From: Hydrogenophaga intermedia
GTDB lineage: Bacteria; Pseudomonadota; Gammaproteobacteria; Burkholderiales; Burkholderiaceae_C
Reading direction: 5' to 3'
Assembly: GCF_000723405.1 (NCBI RefSeq)
Contig: NZ_CCAE010000012.1
Coordinates: 44,284-108,283, forward strand
Length of the DNA: 64,000 nucleotides
This document shows positions 1 through 8,539 of the stretch, piece after piece. Position numbers and translations under genes: made by a program. Under the pieces are notes generated by a model. That model was given only the letters and a program-made list of their open reading frames with translations, was not told where the DNA came from and searched no databases. Position 1 is the first letter of the stretch. Every line of letters begins with the position of its first letter.

Positions 1-805
1 AGCTGACCTCGTAGAGCGCCGCCAGCCGCGCACGCTTGGCCTCCAGGTCGCGCGTCTTGGCCTGCACCTGAAGCTCCAGGCCGTGGTACAGGCCCTGCAG
101 CCGCTGGGCCATGTGGTTGAAGCCGGCCGCGAGCTCGGCGAATTCGCGGTGCGAGTCGACCTCCACGCGCGCGGAGAAGTCGCCCGCTTCCACCTGCCGC
201 AGCGCGGCGCGCAGCCGCTTGAGCGGGTGAATCACAAACAGCTGCCCCACGTAGAGCGACACCACGGCCGCGGCCACCGCCATGGCCATCATGACGAACT
301 GGAACAGGTTGAGTACAGCCGTGTAGCGGGACATGGTGGACTCCATGGCCCGCACCAGCGCGTCGATGCGCTCGACCAGCGTGTCGATGTCGGCCGTCAG
401 ACGGGCCAGGTCCGCCCCCGGGGCCGCGCTTGCCGCCCAGATCGGACGCAGGGCGTTCCAGCGGCGCTCGATGGCGGCAAAGCCCTGCCGGCTGTTGTCG
501 CTCCAGGGCACGGCCAGCGGGCGCACAGGGTCGCCGCGTGACAGCAGCGTGAGCGTGTCGTCGACCTCGGCCACCAGGGCCTGCACCTGAACCGGGTCAC
601 GTCCACCCTGCCAGGCGCTCACCAGGCGCCAGGCCTGCATGCGCAGGCGGCCCGCTTCGTTCACGGCCGCGGCTCCGCCTTCGAGCTGGCGCGTCACCCA
701 CATGGTCAGGCCGATGGACAGCAAGGCCAACAGCAGCATCGTCAGGGCGATGAGCACGAACTTGGTGGAGAGCTGGCGGGGCCAGGCGCGGGCGGGGAAG
801 GACAT
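1..805 (-). CDS. narX: NarX/NarQ-type nitrate/nitrite sensor histidine kinase, N-terminal part (C-terminus outside window)
   Basis: Membrane sensor kinase; the first 268 residues are visible and the kinase core lies beyond base 1. An N-terminal membrane segment (about residues 15-37) is followed by a periplasmic helix starting with NEAGRLRMQAWRL, which matches the P-box ligand site of NarX/NarQ (established for the family). A second membrane segment lies near residues 165-185, then a HAMP domain (IHPLKRLRAALRQVEAGDF), then the start of a coiled coil (LQVQAKTRDLEAKRARL). Family knowledge: such kinases sense nitrate or nitrite and phosphorylate a NarL-type regulator, which would lie to the left. 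The divergent nnrS gene fits anaerobic nitrogen-oxide metabolism. The start is the ATG at 803-805. No clear FNR box was seen in the 207-bp divergent gap. Confidence 0.82.
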   Translation of the reverse strand, partial: MSFPARAWPRQLSTKFVLIALTMLLLALLSIGLTMWVTRQLEGGAAAVNEAGRLRMQAWRLVSAWQGGRDPVQVQALVAEVDDTLTLLSRGDPVRPLAVPWSDNSRQGFAAIERRWNALRPIWAASAAPGADLARLTADIDTLVERIDALVRAMESTMSRYTAVLNLFQFVMMAMAVAAAVVSLYVGQLFVIHPLKRLRAALRQVEAGDFSARVEVDSHREFAELAAGFNHMAQRLQGLYHGLELQVQAKTRDLEAKRARLAALYEVS

Positions 806-1012
806 GGGTGTGGGGCCTGGGGGCGCAGGCATTGTCGACCAGGGGTGCACCCCTGTCACGCGCGCCGCGGCCGCACGTGGCGCGCGCATCGTTCTTCCGG
901 AGGATGGACCTGGTGCGCAGCGGCCGGCTGGGGCTGCCCTTCGAAGGATGGCGCGCGGGCGCCTTGGGCGGCACAGTGACCCGGGTCTGCCCCCGAATCC
1001 GCACCACGCACC

Positions 1013-2308
1013 GTGAACCGACACATCCCCCTGGCCACCGCCAGCGCCCGACCCGCCCCACCCGCCGACGCCCGCTGGCGCTGGACGCACCTGCTGCGCG
1101 CGCCGCACCGGCTGGCGTTCGCGGGCGCCACGGCGGTGCTGGTGCTGGGCTCGTTGTGGTGGCTTTGGGTGCAACTGGCGCGTCTGGGCTGGCTGCCTCC
1201 GGGGCCGCTGGCGGTGTCGCCCAGCCTGGGGCACGGCGTATTGATGGTGCACGGCTTCATGCCGCTGTTCTTCATCGGCTTTCTGTTCACGGCGGGGCCG
1301 AAGTGGCTGGGCGTGGCCGGGCCCGAGGCGCGCGCGGTGCTGCCCTCGGTGGCCTTGCAGGCAATCGCCTGGCCTCTGTGGCTGTTGGGCGTGCACCTGT
1401 CGGGTTGGGTCGCGGCGCTGGCCCTGCTCCTGGCGGCGGCCGGGCAGGCGCTGGCCGGCACGCGCTTCCTGGGCCTGCTGCGCGCGAGCGAGGCCGACGA
1501 CACCGCGCACGCCCGCCTGGTCGCGTTGGGCTGGACGATCGGCGTGCTCAGCCTGTTGGGTCTGGCGGCGGCCCTGGTGCAGGACGAACCCGAGGCCGCG
1601 CGGCGCTGGCTGCACACCGCCCTGTGGGGCTTCGTCGCGCTGGTTTACGTGACGGTGGTGCACCGCATGGTCCCCTTCTTCACCTCCAGCGCCCTGCCGC
1701 TGGTGCGGCTGTGGCGGCCGATGTGGGTGCTGCACGCCCTGGTGGCGACGGTGGCGCTCAAGGCGCTGGGGCCCTGGCTGACGCTGGCCGGCCTGGACGC
1801 CAGCATGTGGCGCGCCTTCGAAGGCTTCGCGATGCTGGTGGCCGGCTTCGTGGTGCTGTGGCTGGCCTTCGTCTGGGGCCTGGCCCAGAGCCTGTCGATC
1901 CGGCTGCTGGCCATGCTGCACCTGGGTTTCGTGTGGCTTGGCCTGGGCCTGTTGATCGATGGTGTCGGCCAGGTCTGGGGCTGGATCAGTGGCGTGCCGT
2001 TGGCCCCGCTGGCCGCGTTGCACGCCACCACCATGGGTTTCCTGGGCTCGCTGATGCTGGCCATGGTCACCCGCGTGTCCTGCGGCCACGGCGGGCGCGC
2101 GCTGCTCGCCGATCGGATCTCGTGGTGGGCTTTTCTGGTGCTGCAGTTGGCGACGCTGCTGCGCATCGCCACGGCAGTGGCGCCGCCGCAGTGGGTGGGT
2201 GGGCTGGCAGCCACCACCGCCGGGCTGTGGCTGCTGGCGGTGGGCCCGTGGGGGCTGCGCCTGCTGCGCTGGTATGGGCAAGTCCGGCCCGACGGCAAAC
2301 CCGGGTAA
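1013..2308 (+). CDS. nnrS: NnrS family heme/copper membrane protein
   Basis: Polytopic inner-membrane protein of 431 residues, about the usual size for NnrS, with roughly twelve hydrophobic segments. NnrS proteins bind heme and copper and protect cells from nitric-oxide stress during denitrification (family knowledge). The conserved region HGFMPLFFIGFLFTAGPKW begins at His80, and a second histidine-containing segment (VVHRMVPFFTSSALPL) lies near residue 220. The start is GTG at 1013; the weak upstream AG-rich sequence makes the start moderately certain. It is divergent from a NarX-type kinase, which supports a role in nitrogen-oxide respiration. The neighbouring minus-strand sirB2-like gene converges 31 bases downstream. 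Confidence 0.82.
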   Translation: MNRHIPLATASARPAPPADARWRWTHLLRAPHRLAFAGATAVLVLGSLWWLWVQLARLGWLPPGPLAVSPSLGHGVLMVHGFMPLFFIGFLFTAGPKWLGVAGPEARAVLPSVALQAIAWPLWLLGVHLSGWVAALALLLAAAGQALAGTRFLGLLRASEADDTAHARLVALGWTIGVLSLLGLAAALVQDEPEAARRWLHTALWGFVALVYVTVVHRMVPFFTSSALPLVRLWRPMWVLHALVATVALKALGPWLTLAGLDASMWRAFEGFAMLVAGFVVLWLAFVWGLAQSLSIRLLAMLHLGFVWLGLGLLIDGVGQVWGWISGVPLAPLAALHATTMGFLGSLMLAMVTRVSCGHGGRALLADRISWWAFLVLQLATLLRIATAVAPPQWVGGLAATTAGLWLLAVGPWGLRLLRWYGQVRPDGKPG

Positions 2309-2339
2309 ACCGGCCGGCGGTTGGCCAGGGCGAACCGTC

Positions 2340-2744
2340 TCAGCCGATGGCGAGTCCCAGCGGAAGGCGCGTACGCGCGCTGATCGCCATCAGCGCCACC
2401 ACGCCCAGCGCGGCGACCAGGCACACGGCCCGCAGGCCGCGCGTGGGCGCGCGCCGCAGCGCCAGCGCACCCAGTACCACGTAGACCGGCAGCAACAGCA
2501 GTTTGACCAGCAGCCAGGGCTCGCGCAGCGGATCGTGCTGCATGAGCACCCAAAGTGCCGCGCCGGCCAGCAGCAACAGGGCGTCGATCCCCATGCTCAG
2601 GCGGCCCCAGACGGCGCGCAGGGGCCATTGGCCGCCAAACAAGGCCCCCATGCCGCGCGCGGCGAACACGGAAACGCTGCCAATCACCAGGGCGATGTGC
2701 GCGGCGCGCAAGACCGAATAGCTTGAGGCGAGGTCCCAGGACAT
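2340..2744 (-). CDS. SirB2-like small integral membrane protein
   Basis: Membrane protein of 134 residues with four hydrophobic segments and little else: SYSVLRAAHIALVIGSVSVF, a central LLLLAGAALWVL, LLVKLLLLPVYVVLGALAL and a C-terminal LVAALGVVALMAISARTR. Length, topology and the LREPWLLVKL segment match the SirB family, whose molecular function is not established. The ATG at 2742-2744 is preferred because upstream in-frame codons have low-complexity content and run through the neighbouring gene's coding strand. It is divergent from the response regulator that starts at 2863. Confidence 0.72.
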   Translation of the reverse strand: MSWDLASSYSVLRAAHIALVIGSVSVFAARGMGALFGGQWPLRAVWGRLSMGIDALLLLAGAALWVLMQHDPLREPWLLVKLLLLPVYVVLGALALRRAPTRGLRAVCLVAALGVVALMAISARTRLPLGLAIG

Positions 2745-2862
2745 GGCAGGATTGTCGGCGGCGCGGCCGCGTGGGCTCAAGATGCGTGGCGTGGCGCCGA
2801 TGTTTCCATCGAGGGCGAGCGCGCGTGGCTCGCCCGTCCCACGACAGTTCCAGGAGAGCGCC

Positions 2863-3576
2863 ATGTCGCCATCCCAACCGACCCCGGCGCCCCGGCGCCA
2901 CAAGATCCTGATCGTCGACGACGATCCGGGCATGGTGCATTTGCTCGCCCGCACCCTGCTCGACATCGCGCAACTGCACTTCGCCGTGCGCGGCGACGAC
3001 GCCCTGATCAAGCTGGCCCAGCACCAGCCCGACCTGCTGGTGATCGACGCCGAGCTGCCCGACCTCAACGGCTACGAGGTGATCGCGCGCATGCGCGAGA
3101 AGCCCGCGCTGGCCAACACCAAGGTGGTGATGGTCACCTCGCACAACACCTCCGCGTACCGCCAGCGCGCGTTCGACGCCGGCGTGTTGGACTTCTTCAC
3201 CAAGCCGATCGACCGCGACCTGATCCGCCTGCGGCTGGAGCAGATCCTCAGCGGCGAGGTGATGGAGTACATCGAGCTCGACGAGCGCCCGCTGCCCGTG
3301 CGCAAGGCAGCCGAGCGCCCGGCACCGCCGGCGCCCGCCCCCGCGCCGCCTCCCGCGCCGGTTGCAGCCCCTGCGGCCGCGCCGGCCACGATGGACGTGC
3401 ACGCCATCACCTCCGAGCTGTTCGAGCGCATCTCGGCCATCCTGCTGCAGGCCGAGACGCTGCGCGAGCGCGTCCCTGCCGGTGCCAGCTCGGCCGAGCT
3501 CTATCCTGTCCAGCGCATCCAGGAAGAGTGCGCCGAGGTGATCCAGTTGCTGGTCACCATGAGCGGCGAGGACTGA
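2863..3576 (+). CDS. Response regulator with receiver domain and Ala/Pro linker, no DNA-binding domain
   Basis: Two-component receiver of 237 residues. Residues 13-130 form a CheY-like domain: acidic pair Asp20/Asp21 (ILIVDDDPG), phospho-acceptor Asp62 (VIDAELPDLNG), Thr92 and Lys114 (FFTKP). A Pro/Ala-rich linker follows at about 145-180, then a helical C-terminal segment of about 55 residues (ITSELFERISAILLQAETLRERV) with no recognisable output domain. It may work by protein-protein contact or as a phosphate relay. The ATG at 2863 follows a good AGGAGA ribosome site; an in-frame ATG at 2743 is unlikely because its codons do not resemble the family. No partner kinase is adjacent apart from the divergent NarX-type gene further left. 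Confidence 0.85.
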   Translation: MSPSQPTPAPRRHKILIVDDDPGMVHLLARTLLDIAQLHFAVRGDDALIKLAQHQPDLLVIDAELPDLNGYEVIARMREKPALANTKVVMVTSHNTSAYRQRAFDAGVLDFFTKPIDRDLIRLRLEQILSGEVMEYIELDERPLPVRKAAERPAPPAPAPAPPPAPVAAPAAAPATMDVHAITSELFERISAILLQAETLRERVPAGASSAELYPVQRIQEECAEVIQLLVTMSGED

Positions 3577-3581
3577 TCGGA

Positions 3582-3734
3582 CCCCCACGCTGCGCCGCTG
3601 CGCGGGTCGCTGCCCCCCGAGGGGGCTGATCCGCCTTGGGGCGGCCCGACGGCGAAACATGCCCCCACGCTGCGCCGCTGCGCGGGTCGCTGCCCCCCGA
3701 GGGGGCTGATCCGCCTTGGGGCGGCCCGGCGGCG
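3582..3734. repeat. Two tandem copies of a 73-bp GC-rich dispersed repeat
   Basis: Bases 3582-3654 and 3662-3734 are identical except at 3649 (A) versus 3729 (G), so the period is 80 bp. Each copy contains a C-rich/G-rich inverted repeat (CCCCCCGAGGGGG) and a GC-rich arm CTGCGCCGCTGCGCGGG. They lie in the gap between the convergent response regulator and TPR-protein genes. A partial relative occurs at 19790-19827 and a distant relative at 23449-23535. The pattern is typical of REP-like intergenic palindromes of Comamonadaceae. It could act as a transcription end or mRNA-stabilising structure for both flanking genes. Confidence 0.9.
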
Positions 3735-3752
3735 GATCGCGCTCCTGGCCCA

Positions 3753-5108
3753 TCAGGCCGCCTGACGCGCGGGCTGCTCCGTCTGCCCCACTGGCGCCAG
3801 CGCCAGCGCGCGCCGCAGAAAGACCCGGTTCATGCCGCTGTCGGGGCGCTGCGCCATGCGCTCGTGCGCCAGGGCTTCGGCCCATCCGCGCTGGCCACCG
3901 CGCAAGGCGGCCTCGCTCAGGGTCCAGTCGATGACGTCACGCTGCGCGTGGCTGCCACCGAAACGGTTGACGATGGGGCGCGCGCGCCACAGGCACTCGA
4001 TGGCACGCTCGAAATCACCCTGCCAGAAGGCCGCGAAGCCGGCCACCAGATCAGCCCCCGTCTCTGCCGCCCAGCGCGTCGCTTCGCCGCGCTCACCCGC
4101 GTGGCGCAGCCGCGCCTCCAGCGCGCGCACCTCGGCCTCGCGCCCGGCACCCAGCCAGGCCATGGCGGCGTGCCAGTCGTTGAAGGCGTAGCTGCCGCCA
4201 TCGGCGTGCGCGTCCCAGGCGGTGGCCAGTTCGTTCCAGCGCTCCCCCGGCGCGTACCCGCCCAGGTGCAGGCGCCACAGCAGGGCCGAGGCGTCCACCA
4301 TGTCCACCGCGACCGCGCTGCGGCTGGCGCGGATGGGTCCGTCGTACAGCGACAGCGCCTCATCGGCCTCGCCGATCTCCAGGTGGCACAGCGCCCGGTG
4401 CCACCAGTTGTGCACCTGGAAGAAGTTGTCGGCGCCCGACCAGTGCGGCTCGCGCACCCGCGCCCAGTCGATGCCGTCCTCATGGCGCGCCTGCATCTCC
4501 ATCACGTGCGCCACCGCGTGATGGGCCCAGCAGTCGCGTGGCTCGGCCTGCAGGGCGGCGTGGCCGGTGTCCTCGGCCTGGGCGTACTGGCCACACTCCT
4601 CGAGTCCGAAGGCCAGCATGCCCAGCAGCACGCCATGGCCCGGCGTGTCGGCGGACCACTGCGGCAGCGTGCGCGCAATGCGGTCGCGCAGGCTGCGGGC
4701 GTTGGCGCGGAAGAAGTCCACTAGGTGCCCAACCTGCAGCGCGACGATGTCGAACGGGTACTCGACGTGGTGGCGGTCCAGCAGCACGGCCGCCGACGAC
4801 CACTCGCCGTCCAGGATGCGCGTGGCCGCCGCCAGGTGCGAGCGCTCGCGATCGTTGAGCGGCCAGCAGGCCACTGTGGCCAGCAAACCGCGCGCGGCCT
4901 GGGTGGCGGCAGGCTCGGTGGCCACGGCCATCAGGTGCGCCTTGAGCAGCGCGGCCATGGCGAAGCGCGGCGCCAGCGCCAGGGCGGTGTCCAGCGCGGC
5001 GATGGGGTCGCCGCGGTACAGGTTGAAGGCGGTGACGGCCTGGTCGAAATGGTGCGCTGCCTCGCGCGTGGCGCCCGACAGCGCCTGGCCTTGTGCGTCG
5101 GTGATCAT
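3753..5108 (-). CDS. TTC38-like tetratricopeptide repeat protein
   Basis: Soluble helical-repeat protein of 451 residues without a signal peptide. Helical pairs rich in Ala, Leu, Trp and His run along the whole length, with conserved pieces such as LLGMLAFGLEECGQYAQAE and DCWAHHAVAHVMEMQ that resemble the TTC38 family (bacterial relatives of human TPR protein 38). Molecular function is unknown. The start is the ATG at 5106-5108. It is divergent from an AraC/cupin regulator across 156 bases, which makes it a candidate target of that regulator (inference). The gap contains CCTTAATCTAGG, which offers a TAATCT or TAGATT -10 on either strand. Confidence 0.8.
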   Translation of the reverse strand: MITDAQGQALSGATREAAHHFDQAVTAFNLYRGDPIAALDTALALAPRFAMAALLKAHLMAVATEPAATQAARGLLATVACWPLNDRERSHLAAATRILDGEWSSAAVLLDRHHVEYPFDIVALQVGHLVDFFRANARSLRDRIARTLPQWSADTPGHGVLLGMLAFGLEECGQYAQAEDTGHAALQAEPRDCWAHHAVAHVMEMQARHEDGIDWARVREPHWSGADNFFQVHNWWHRALCHLEIGEADEALSLYDGPIRASRSAVAVDMVDASALLWRLHLGGYAPGERWNELATAWDAHADGGSYAFNDWHAAMAWLGAGREAEVRALEARLRHAGERGEATRWAAETGADLVAGFAAFWQGDFERAIECLWRARPIVNRFGGSHAQRDVIDWTLSEAALRGGQRGWAEALAHERMAQRPDSGMNRVFLRRALALAPVGQTEQPARQAA

Positions 5109-5264
5109 GAAGATTGCTCCGTGGTTTGAAGAATCCGGCGGACGCGACGGGCAGTCATTGCCCGCGCGGTGCCGGTGCCCTTAATCTAGGGAGCGCGCGC
5201 CGAGGCGGCCATCTCCGCGCCGCTGCGTTTTGTTGCCGATCCGCCGCGCCCCTCCCACACCTGT

Positions 5265-6257
5265 ATGAACGACGCCCCCGATCACGCCCTGGACGAGGTG
5301 CTGCGCGCGCTGCGCCTGCGCGGCGGCGTGTTCGTGGAGGCCGAGTTCGGCGAACCCTGGTGCGTGCTGTCGCAGGTGGGGCCGGAGGACTGCGCGGAGT
5401 TCACCCCTCTGCCGCGCGAGGTGATCGCGTACCACTTCGTGTGCGAGGGATCGATGCGGCTGCAGGTGGACGGTGCATCCGCGGCGATCGAGCTGCGCGC
5501 GGGCGACCTGGCGATCCTGCCGCGCAACCACCGCCACCGCCTGGGCAGCGACCTGGCCGCGCCGCCGTTGCCGGTGGAGGAGTTGGAACACCGCGCTGGC
5601 GGACACGGCGTGCTGCAGCTGGTGCACCCCGGTCAACGGGTGGGTGCCCGCTTCTTCTGTGGCTACCTGGGACACGACAACGTGAACGATCCGCTGCTGA
5701 CGGCGCTGCCCCAGGTGCTGCACCTGCACCTGGGAGATCCGGCGTCGGCGCAGTGGGTCGAGAGTTCTCTGCGCTTTGCGGCGCAGCCCGGCGGCTCGCA
5801 GCACGGGCTCACGCCCAGCGTGCTGAGCCGGCTGGCCGAACTGCTGTTCGCCGACGCGGTGCGCCAGTACCTGGTGGCTCGGCCCGAGGGCGGCCAGGGC
5901 TGGCTGGCTGGCCTGCGCGACGCCAAGGTGGGCCGTGCGCTGGCGCTGCTGCACGGCGAACGCCAGCGCGCCTGGACGACGGAGGAGCTGGCCCGCCTGG
6001 TGGGTGCTTCGCGCTCGGCGTTTGCGGAGCGCTTCACCGCGCTGGTGGGCGAGCCACCCATGCGCTACCTCGCACAACAGCGCATGCGCCTGGCGGCCGA
6101 GCGCCTGCGCGAGACCGACGAGCCGATCGCGCGCATTGCCGAGGTGGCGGGCTACGAAAGCGAACCCGCCTTTCACCGGGCGTTCAAGCGCGCCTTCAAT
6201 GAATCGCCGGCGGCCTGGCGGCGCCGGCAGGCGGCTGCGCCTTCGCTGGCACCCTGA
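5265..6257 (+). CDS. AraC-family transcriptional regulator with N-terminal cupin sensor domain
   Basis: DNA-binding regulator of 330 residues. Residues of about 10-200 form a cupin-type ligand domain (YHFVCEGSMRLQVDG, LRAGDLAILPRNHRHRLG). Residues of about 225-320 carry two helix-turn-helix motifs of the AraC/XylS type, ending in IARIAEVAGYESEPAFHRAF and a typical AFNESPAAWRRR tail. The family controls divergent oxidoreductases, transporters or stress genes. The divergent TTC38-like gene is the closest candidate target. The stop codon lies one base from the end of the convergent monooxygenase gene. The start is ATG at 5265; only a weak ribosome site is visible. Confidence 0.9.
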   Translation: MNDAPDHALDEVLRALRLRGGVFVEAEFGEPWCVLSQVGPEDCAEFTPLPREVIAYHFVCEGSMRLQVDGASAAIELRAGDLAILPRNHRHRLGSDLAAPPLPVEELEHRAGGHGVLQLVHPGQRVGARFFCGYLGHDNVNDPLLTALPQVLHLHLGDPASAQWVESSLRFAAQPGGSQHGLTPSVLSRLAELLFADAVRQYLVARPEGGQGWLAGLRDAKVGRALALLHGERQRAWTTEELARLVGASRSAFAERFTALVGEPPMRYLAQQRMRLAAERLRETDEPIARIAEVAGYESEPAFHRAFKRAFNESPAAWRRRQAAAPSLAP

Positions 6258-6258
6258 G

Positions 6259-7467
6259 TCAGGCCTTGAGCGAGAAGCCCGCGATGCGCTTGTAGTTCTC
6301 GGAGATCTCGCGCAGCGCGTCCTGGCTGATCAGGTCGTCGATGCGCGTGAAGGGCTGGCCGCCGCTGAGTTCGTCGGCCTTCATGATGATGAAGTCCGGC
6401 GGCAGGCTGCGGTTGGTCTCCACCACCTTCGCGGTCGCGGGCAGGCGCATGGCTTCGTAGCGGCGCAGCGCGGCCTCGGGGTCGCCCGGCGTGGCGGCGA
6501 GTTCATCGGCCAGCGTGCGCGCGTCGATCAGGGCTTGCGCCGAGCCGTTGGAGCCGCGCGGGTACATGGGGTGCGCGGCGTCGCCCAGCAAGGTGACGCG
6601 GCCCTCGCCCCAGTGCGGCAGGGCGTTCTTGTCGACCATGGGGTACTCGAAGATCTGCTGCGCGCCAGCGATGAGCGCGGGCACGTCCAGCCAGTCGTAG
6701 CGCCAGTCCTGGAAGATCGGCAGGAAGTCCTCCACGCGACCGGGCTTGTTCCAGTCGTTCATGGGCGCGCGCGGGTCGCGGATCTCGGCCACCCAGTTGA
6801 TGAGTTGGTTGCCCTGGCCGTCCACGTTGTCGACGATGGGGTAGATCACCATCTTGCCGGTGTCGATGCTGCCGATGCGGAGGTAGCTCTTGCCGTCCAG
6901 GATGGGCTTGTGCACGCTGACGCCGCGCCAGGTGTTGATGCCGGCGTAGCAGACGTTGTCCTGCGGGTGGAAGTGGCGGCGGATCACCGAGTTCACGCCA
7001 TCGCAAGCCACCACCACGTCGGCTCGCGCGGACGCGCCGTTGTCAAAGCGCAGCGTGGCGCCCTGAGCCCCGGGTTCGATGGCCACGCAGCGGTGGCCGG
7101 TGTGAAGGCGCGCGTCGCCCAGGCGCTGCTGCGCGGCGCGCCAGAGCACGCCGTGCAGCTTGCCGCGGTGGATGCCCAGCTCGGGCAAGGGGTAGCCAGC
7201 GTGGCGCCCACGCGGCTCGCTGTAGACGAACTGGCCCCAGCGGTTGAAGAACACGCTCTCGCGGTTCTCGATGGCGATCGCTTCCAGCTCGGCCGTCAGG
7301 CCCAGGGTGTCGAGTTCGCGCATGGCGTGCGGCAGCAGCGTGATGCCCACACCCAGTTCCTTCACTTCGGGCGCGCCCTCATACACATCGCAATCCAGCC
7401 CGCGCTGCTTCAGGCCCAGAGCGAATGCCAGCCCTCCGATGCCGCCACCCACCACCGCGATCTTCAT
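6259..7467 (-). CDS. FAD-dependent aromatic-ring monooxygenase, PhzS-like
   Basis: Class A flavoprotein hydroxylase of 402 residues that probably hydroxylates an aromatic substrate with NAD(P)H and oxygen; the substrate cannot be read from the sequence. The dinucleotide fold is at the N-terminus (VVGGGIGGL, residues 5-13). A family-specific LGVGITLLPHAMREL follows near residue 45, and the second FAD motif LLGDAAHPMYPRGSNG is near residue 294. These pieces are closer to the PhzS group than to salicylate hydroxylase. The ATG at 7465-7467 has GCAGGA upstream. An alternative ATG at 7483-7485 overlaps the Bug gene stop as ATGA and would add six residues. It is probably cotranscribed with the Bug receptor and controlled by the divergent MarR protein. 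Confidence 0.82.
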   Translation of the reverse strand: MKIAVVGGGIGGLAFALGLKQRGLDCDVYEGAPEVKELGVGITLLPHAMRELDTLGLTAELEAIAIENRESVFFNRWGQFVYSEPRGRHAGYPLPELGIHRGKLHGVLWRAAQQRLGDARLHTGHRCVAIEPGAQGATLRFDNGASARADVVVACDGVNSVIRRHFHPQDNVCYAGINTWRGVSVHKPILDGKSYLRIGSIDTGKMVIYPIVDNVDGQGNQLINWVAEIRDPRAPMNDWNKPGRVEDFLPIFQDWRYDWLDVPALIAGAQQIFEYPMVDKNALPHWGEGRVTLLGDAAHPMYPRGSNGSAQALIDARTLADELAATPGDPEAALRRYEAMRLPATAKVVETNRSLPPDFIIMKADELSGGQPFTRIDDLISQDALREISENYKRIAGFSLKA

Positions 7468-7481
7468 GGTCGTGTCCTGCT

Positions 7482-8450
7482 TCATTCGGCCTTGATGCCC
7501 TGCGCCTTGATCAGCGCGGCCCAGCGGTCCGCGTCCCTGTTCACGAGCTTCGCAAAGCCCTCGGGCGTGTCGCTCGCCGGGTCCATGCCTTGGCCCTCGA
7601 AGGCCTTCTTCACCTCCTCGCTGCGCAGGATGTCGTTGATCTCGCGGTTGAGCGTGGCCACCTGCGCGGCGGGCATGCCCTTGGGCGCGAAGACGCCGTA
7701 CCACATGTCCACGTTCACATCGCCCGCCTTGGCCTCGCTCAGTGTGGGCAGGTCGGGCAGCAGCGGGTGGCGCTTGTCGCTGCCGATGCCCAAAGCCACC
7801 AGCCGGCCACTGCGCACCTGCGGCAGCGCCACGTGGATGGGCAGGAACATGGCGTCGACCTGGCCACCGATCATGTCGGTGACGGCCGGGCCGGTGCCGC
7901 GGTAGGGAATGTGCGTGAGGAAGACCTTGGCGGTGTTCTTGAAGAGCTCCATCGACAGGTGGTGCGGCGTGCCCACGCCGGGCGAGGCGTAGTTGAGCTT
8001 GCCGGGGGCCTTCTTCGCGGCGGCGATCAGATCGGCCGCCGTCTTGAAGCCCGAACGCGGGTGCGTCACCAGGATGAGTTGGCCCCAGCTCGTCAGGCTC
8101 ACTGGCTGCAGGTCGCGCAGCGGGTCGAAGGGCATCTGCGGGTACAGGCTGCGGTTCATCACCAGCGTGTTCACGCTCACCAGCAAGGTGCTGCCGTCGG
8201 GCGCGGCGCGCACCACGGCCTCGGTGCCGATGTTGCCGGAGGCGCCCGCGCGGTTCTCCACCACCACCGGGCGCTTGAGGCGCTCGGACAGCCTGGGCCC
8301 CACGGTGCGGGCGATGAGGTCGATACCGGTGCCCGGCGTGAAGGGCACGATGAGGCGCAGCGGGCCTTCCTGCGCGGCGGCCTGGCCCGCCGTAGCGAGC
8401 AGCGCCAGAGCGACAAGGCCGCGGCGGGTGAACGGAATGCCTGGGTTCAT
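7482..8450 (-). CDS. Bug-family (TctC-like) periplasmic solute-binding protein
   Basis: Tripartite-tricarboxylate-type receptor of 322 residues with a signal peptide (FTRRGLVALALLATAGQAAAQ) at residues 7-27. Family signatures are visible: LRLIVPFTPGTGIDLIAR near the mature N-terminus, VVENRAGASGNIGTEAV, and YRGTGPAVTDMIGGQVDAMF. Bug proteins bind carboxylated or aromatic compounds in the periplasm, usually as orphans without their membrane partners, as here. The position in front of a flavin monooxygenase suggests that the ligand is the monooxygenase substrate or a relative (inference). The stop overlaps an upstream in-frame ATG of the next gene, so the two are likely one operon. Confidence 0.92.
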   Translation of the reverse strand: MNPGIPFTRRGLVALALLATAGQAAAQEGPLRLIVPFTPGTGIDLIARTVGPRLSERLKRPVVVENRAGASGNIGTEAVVRAAPDGSTLLVSVNTLVMNRSLYPQMPFDPLRDLQPVSLTSWGQLILVTHPRSGFKTAADLIAAAKKAPGKLNYASPGVGTPHHLSMELFKNTAKVFLTHIPYRGTGPAVTDMIGGQVDAMFLPIHVALPQVRSGRLVALGIGSDKRHPLLPDLPTLSEAKAGDVNVDMWYGVFAPKGMPAAQVATLNREINDILRSEEVKKAFEGQGMDPASDTPEGFAKLVNRDADRWAALIKAQGIKAE

Positions 8451-8467
8451 GCGATGTCTCCGATCGT

Positions 8468-8477
8468 TAGCATGCTA
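8468..8477. promoter_or_regulatory. Palindrome TAGCATGCTA, candidate MarR operator
   Basis: A perfect 10-bp palindrome sits in the 89-bp gap between the divergent bug and marR genes, 18 bases from the bug start. MarR proteins usually bind short palindromes in such gaps. The assignment is by position only. Confidence 0.5.
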
Positions 8478-8539
8478 TCCATGTTCCAGAAAGTTCGCCT
8501 GTCGCACATCCGTAGAATCCCGATCGCCCGACGAACGCC

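Noticed and set aside
3582..3734. CRISPR-like direct repeat
   Set aside because: Only two copies with no spacer variety and no cas gene. It is a dispersed palindromic repeat.
1645..3885. Long minus-strand frame of about 746 codons
   Set aside because: It runs through nnrS, sirB2 and the response regulator in non-coding frames and includes repeat sequence.
5109..5264. FNR- or Fur-type box between the TPR and AraC genes
   Set aside because: Only a symmetric CCTTAATCTAGG was found, better explained by -10 elements.
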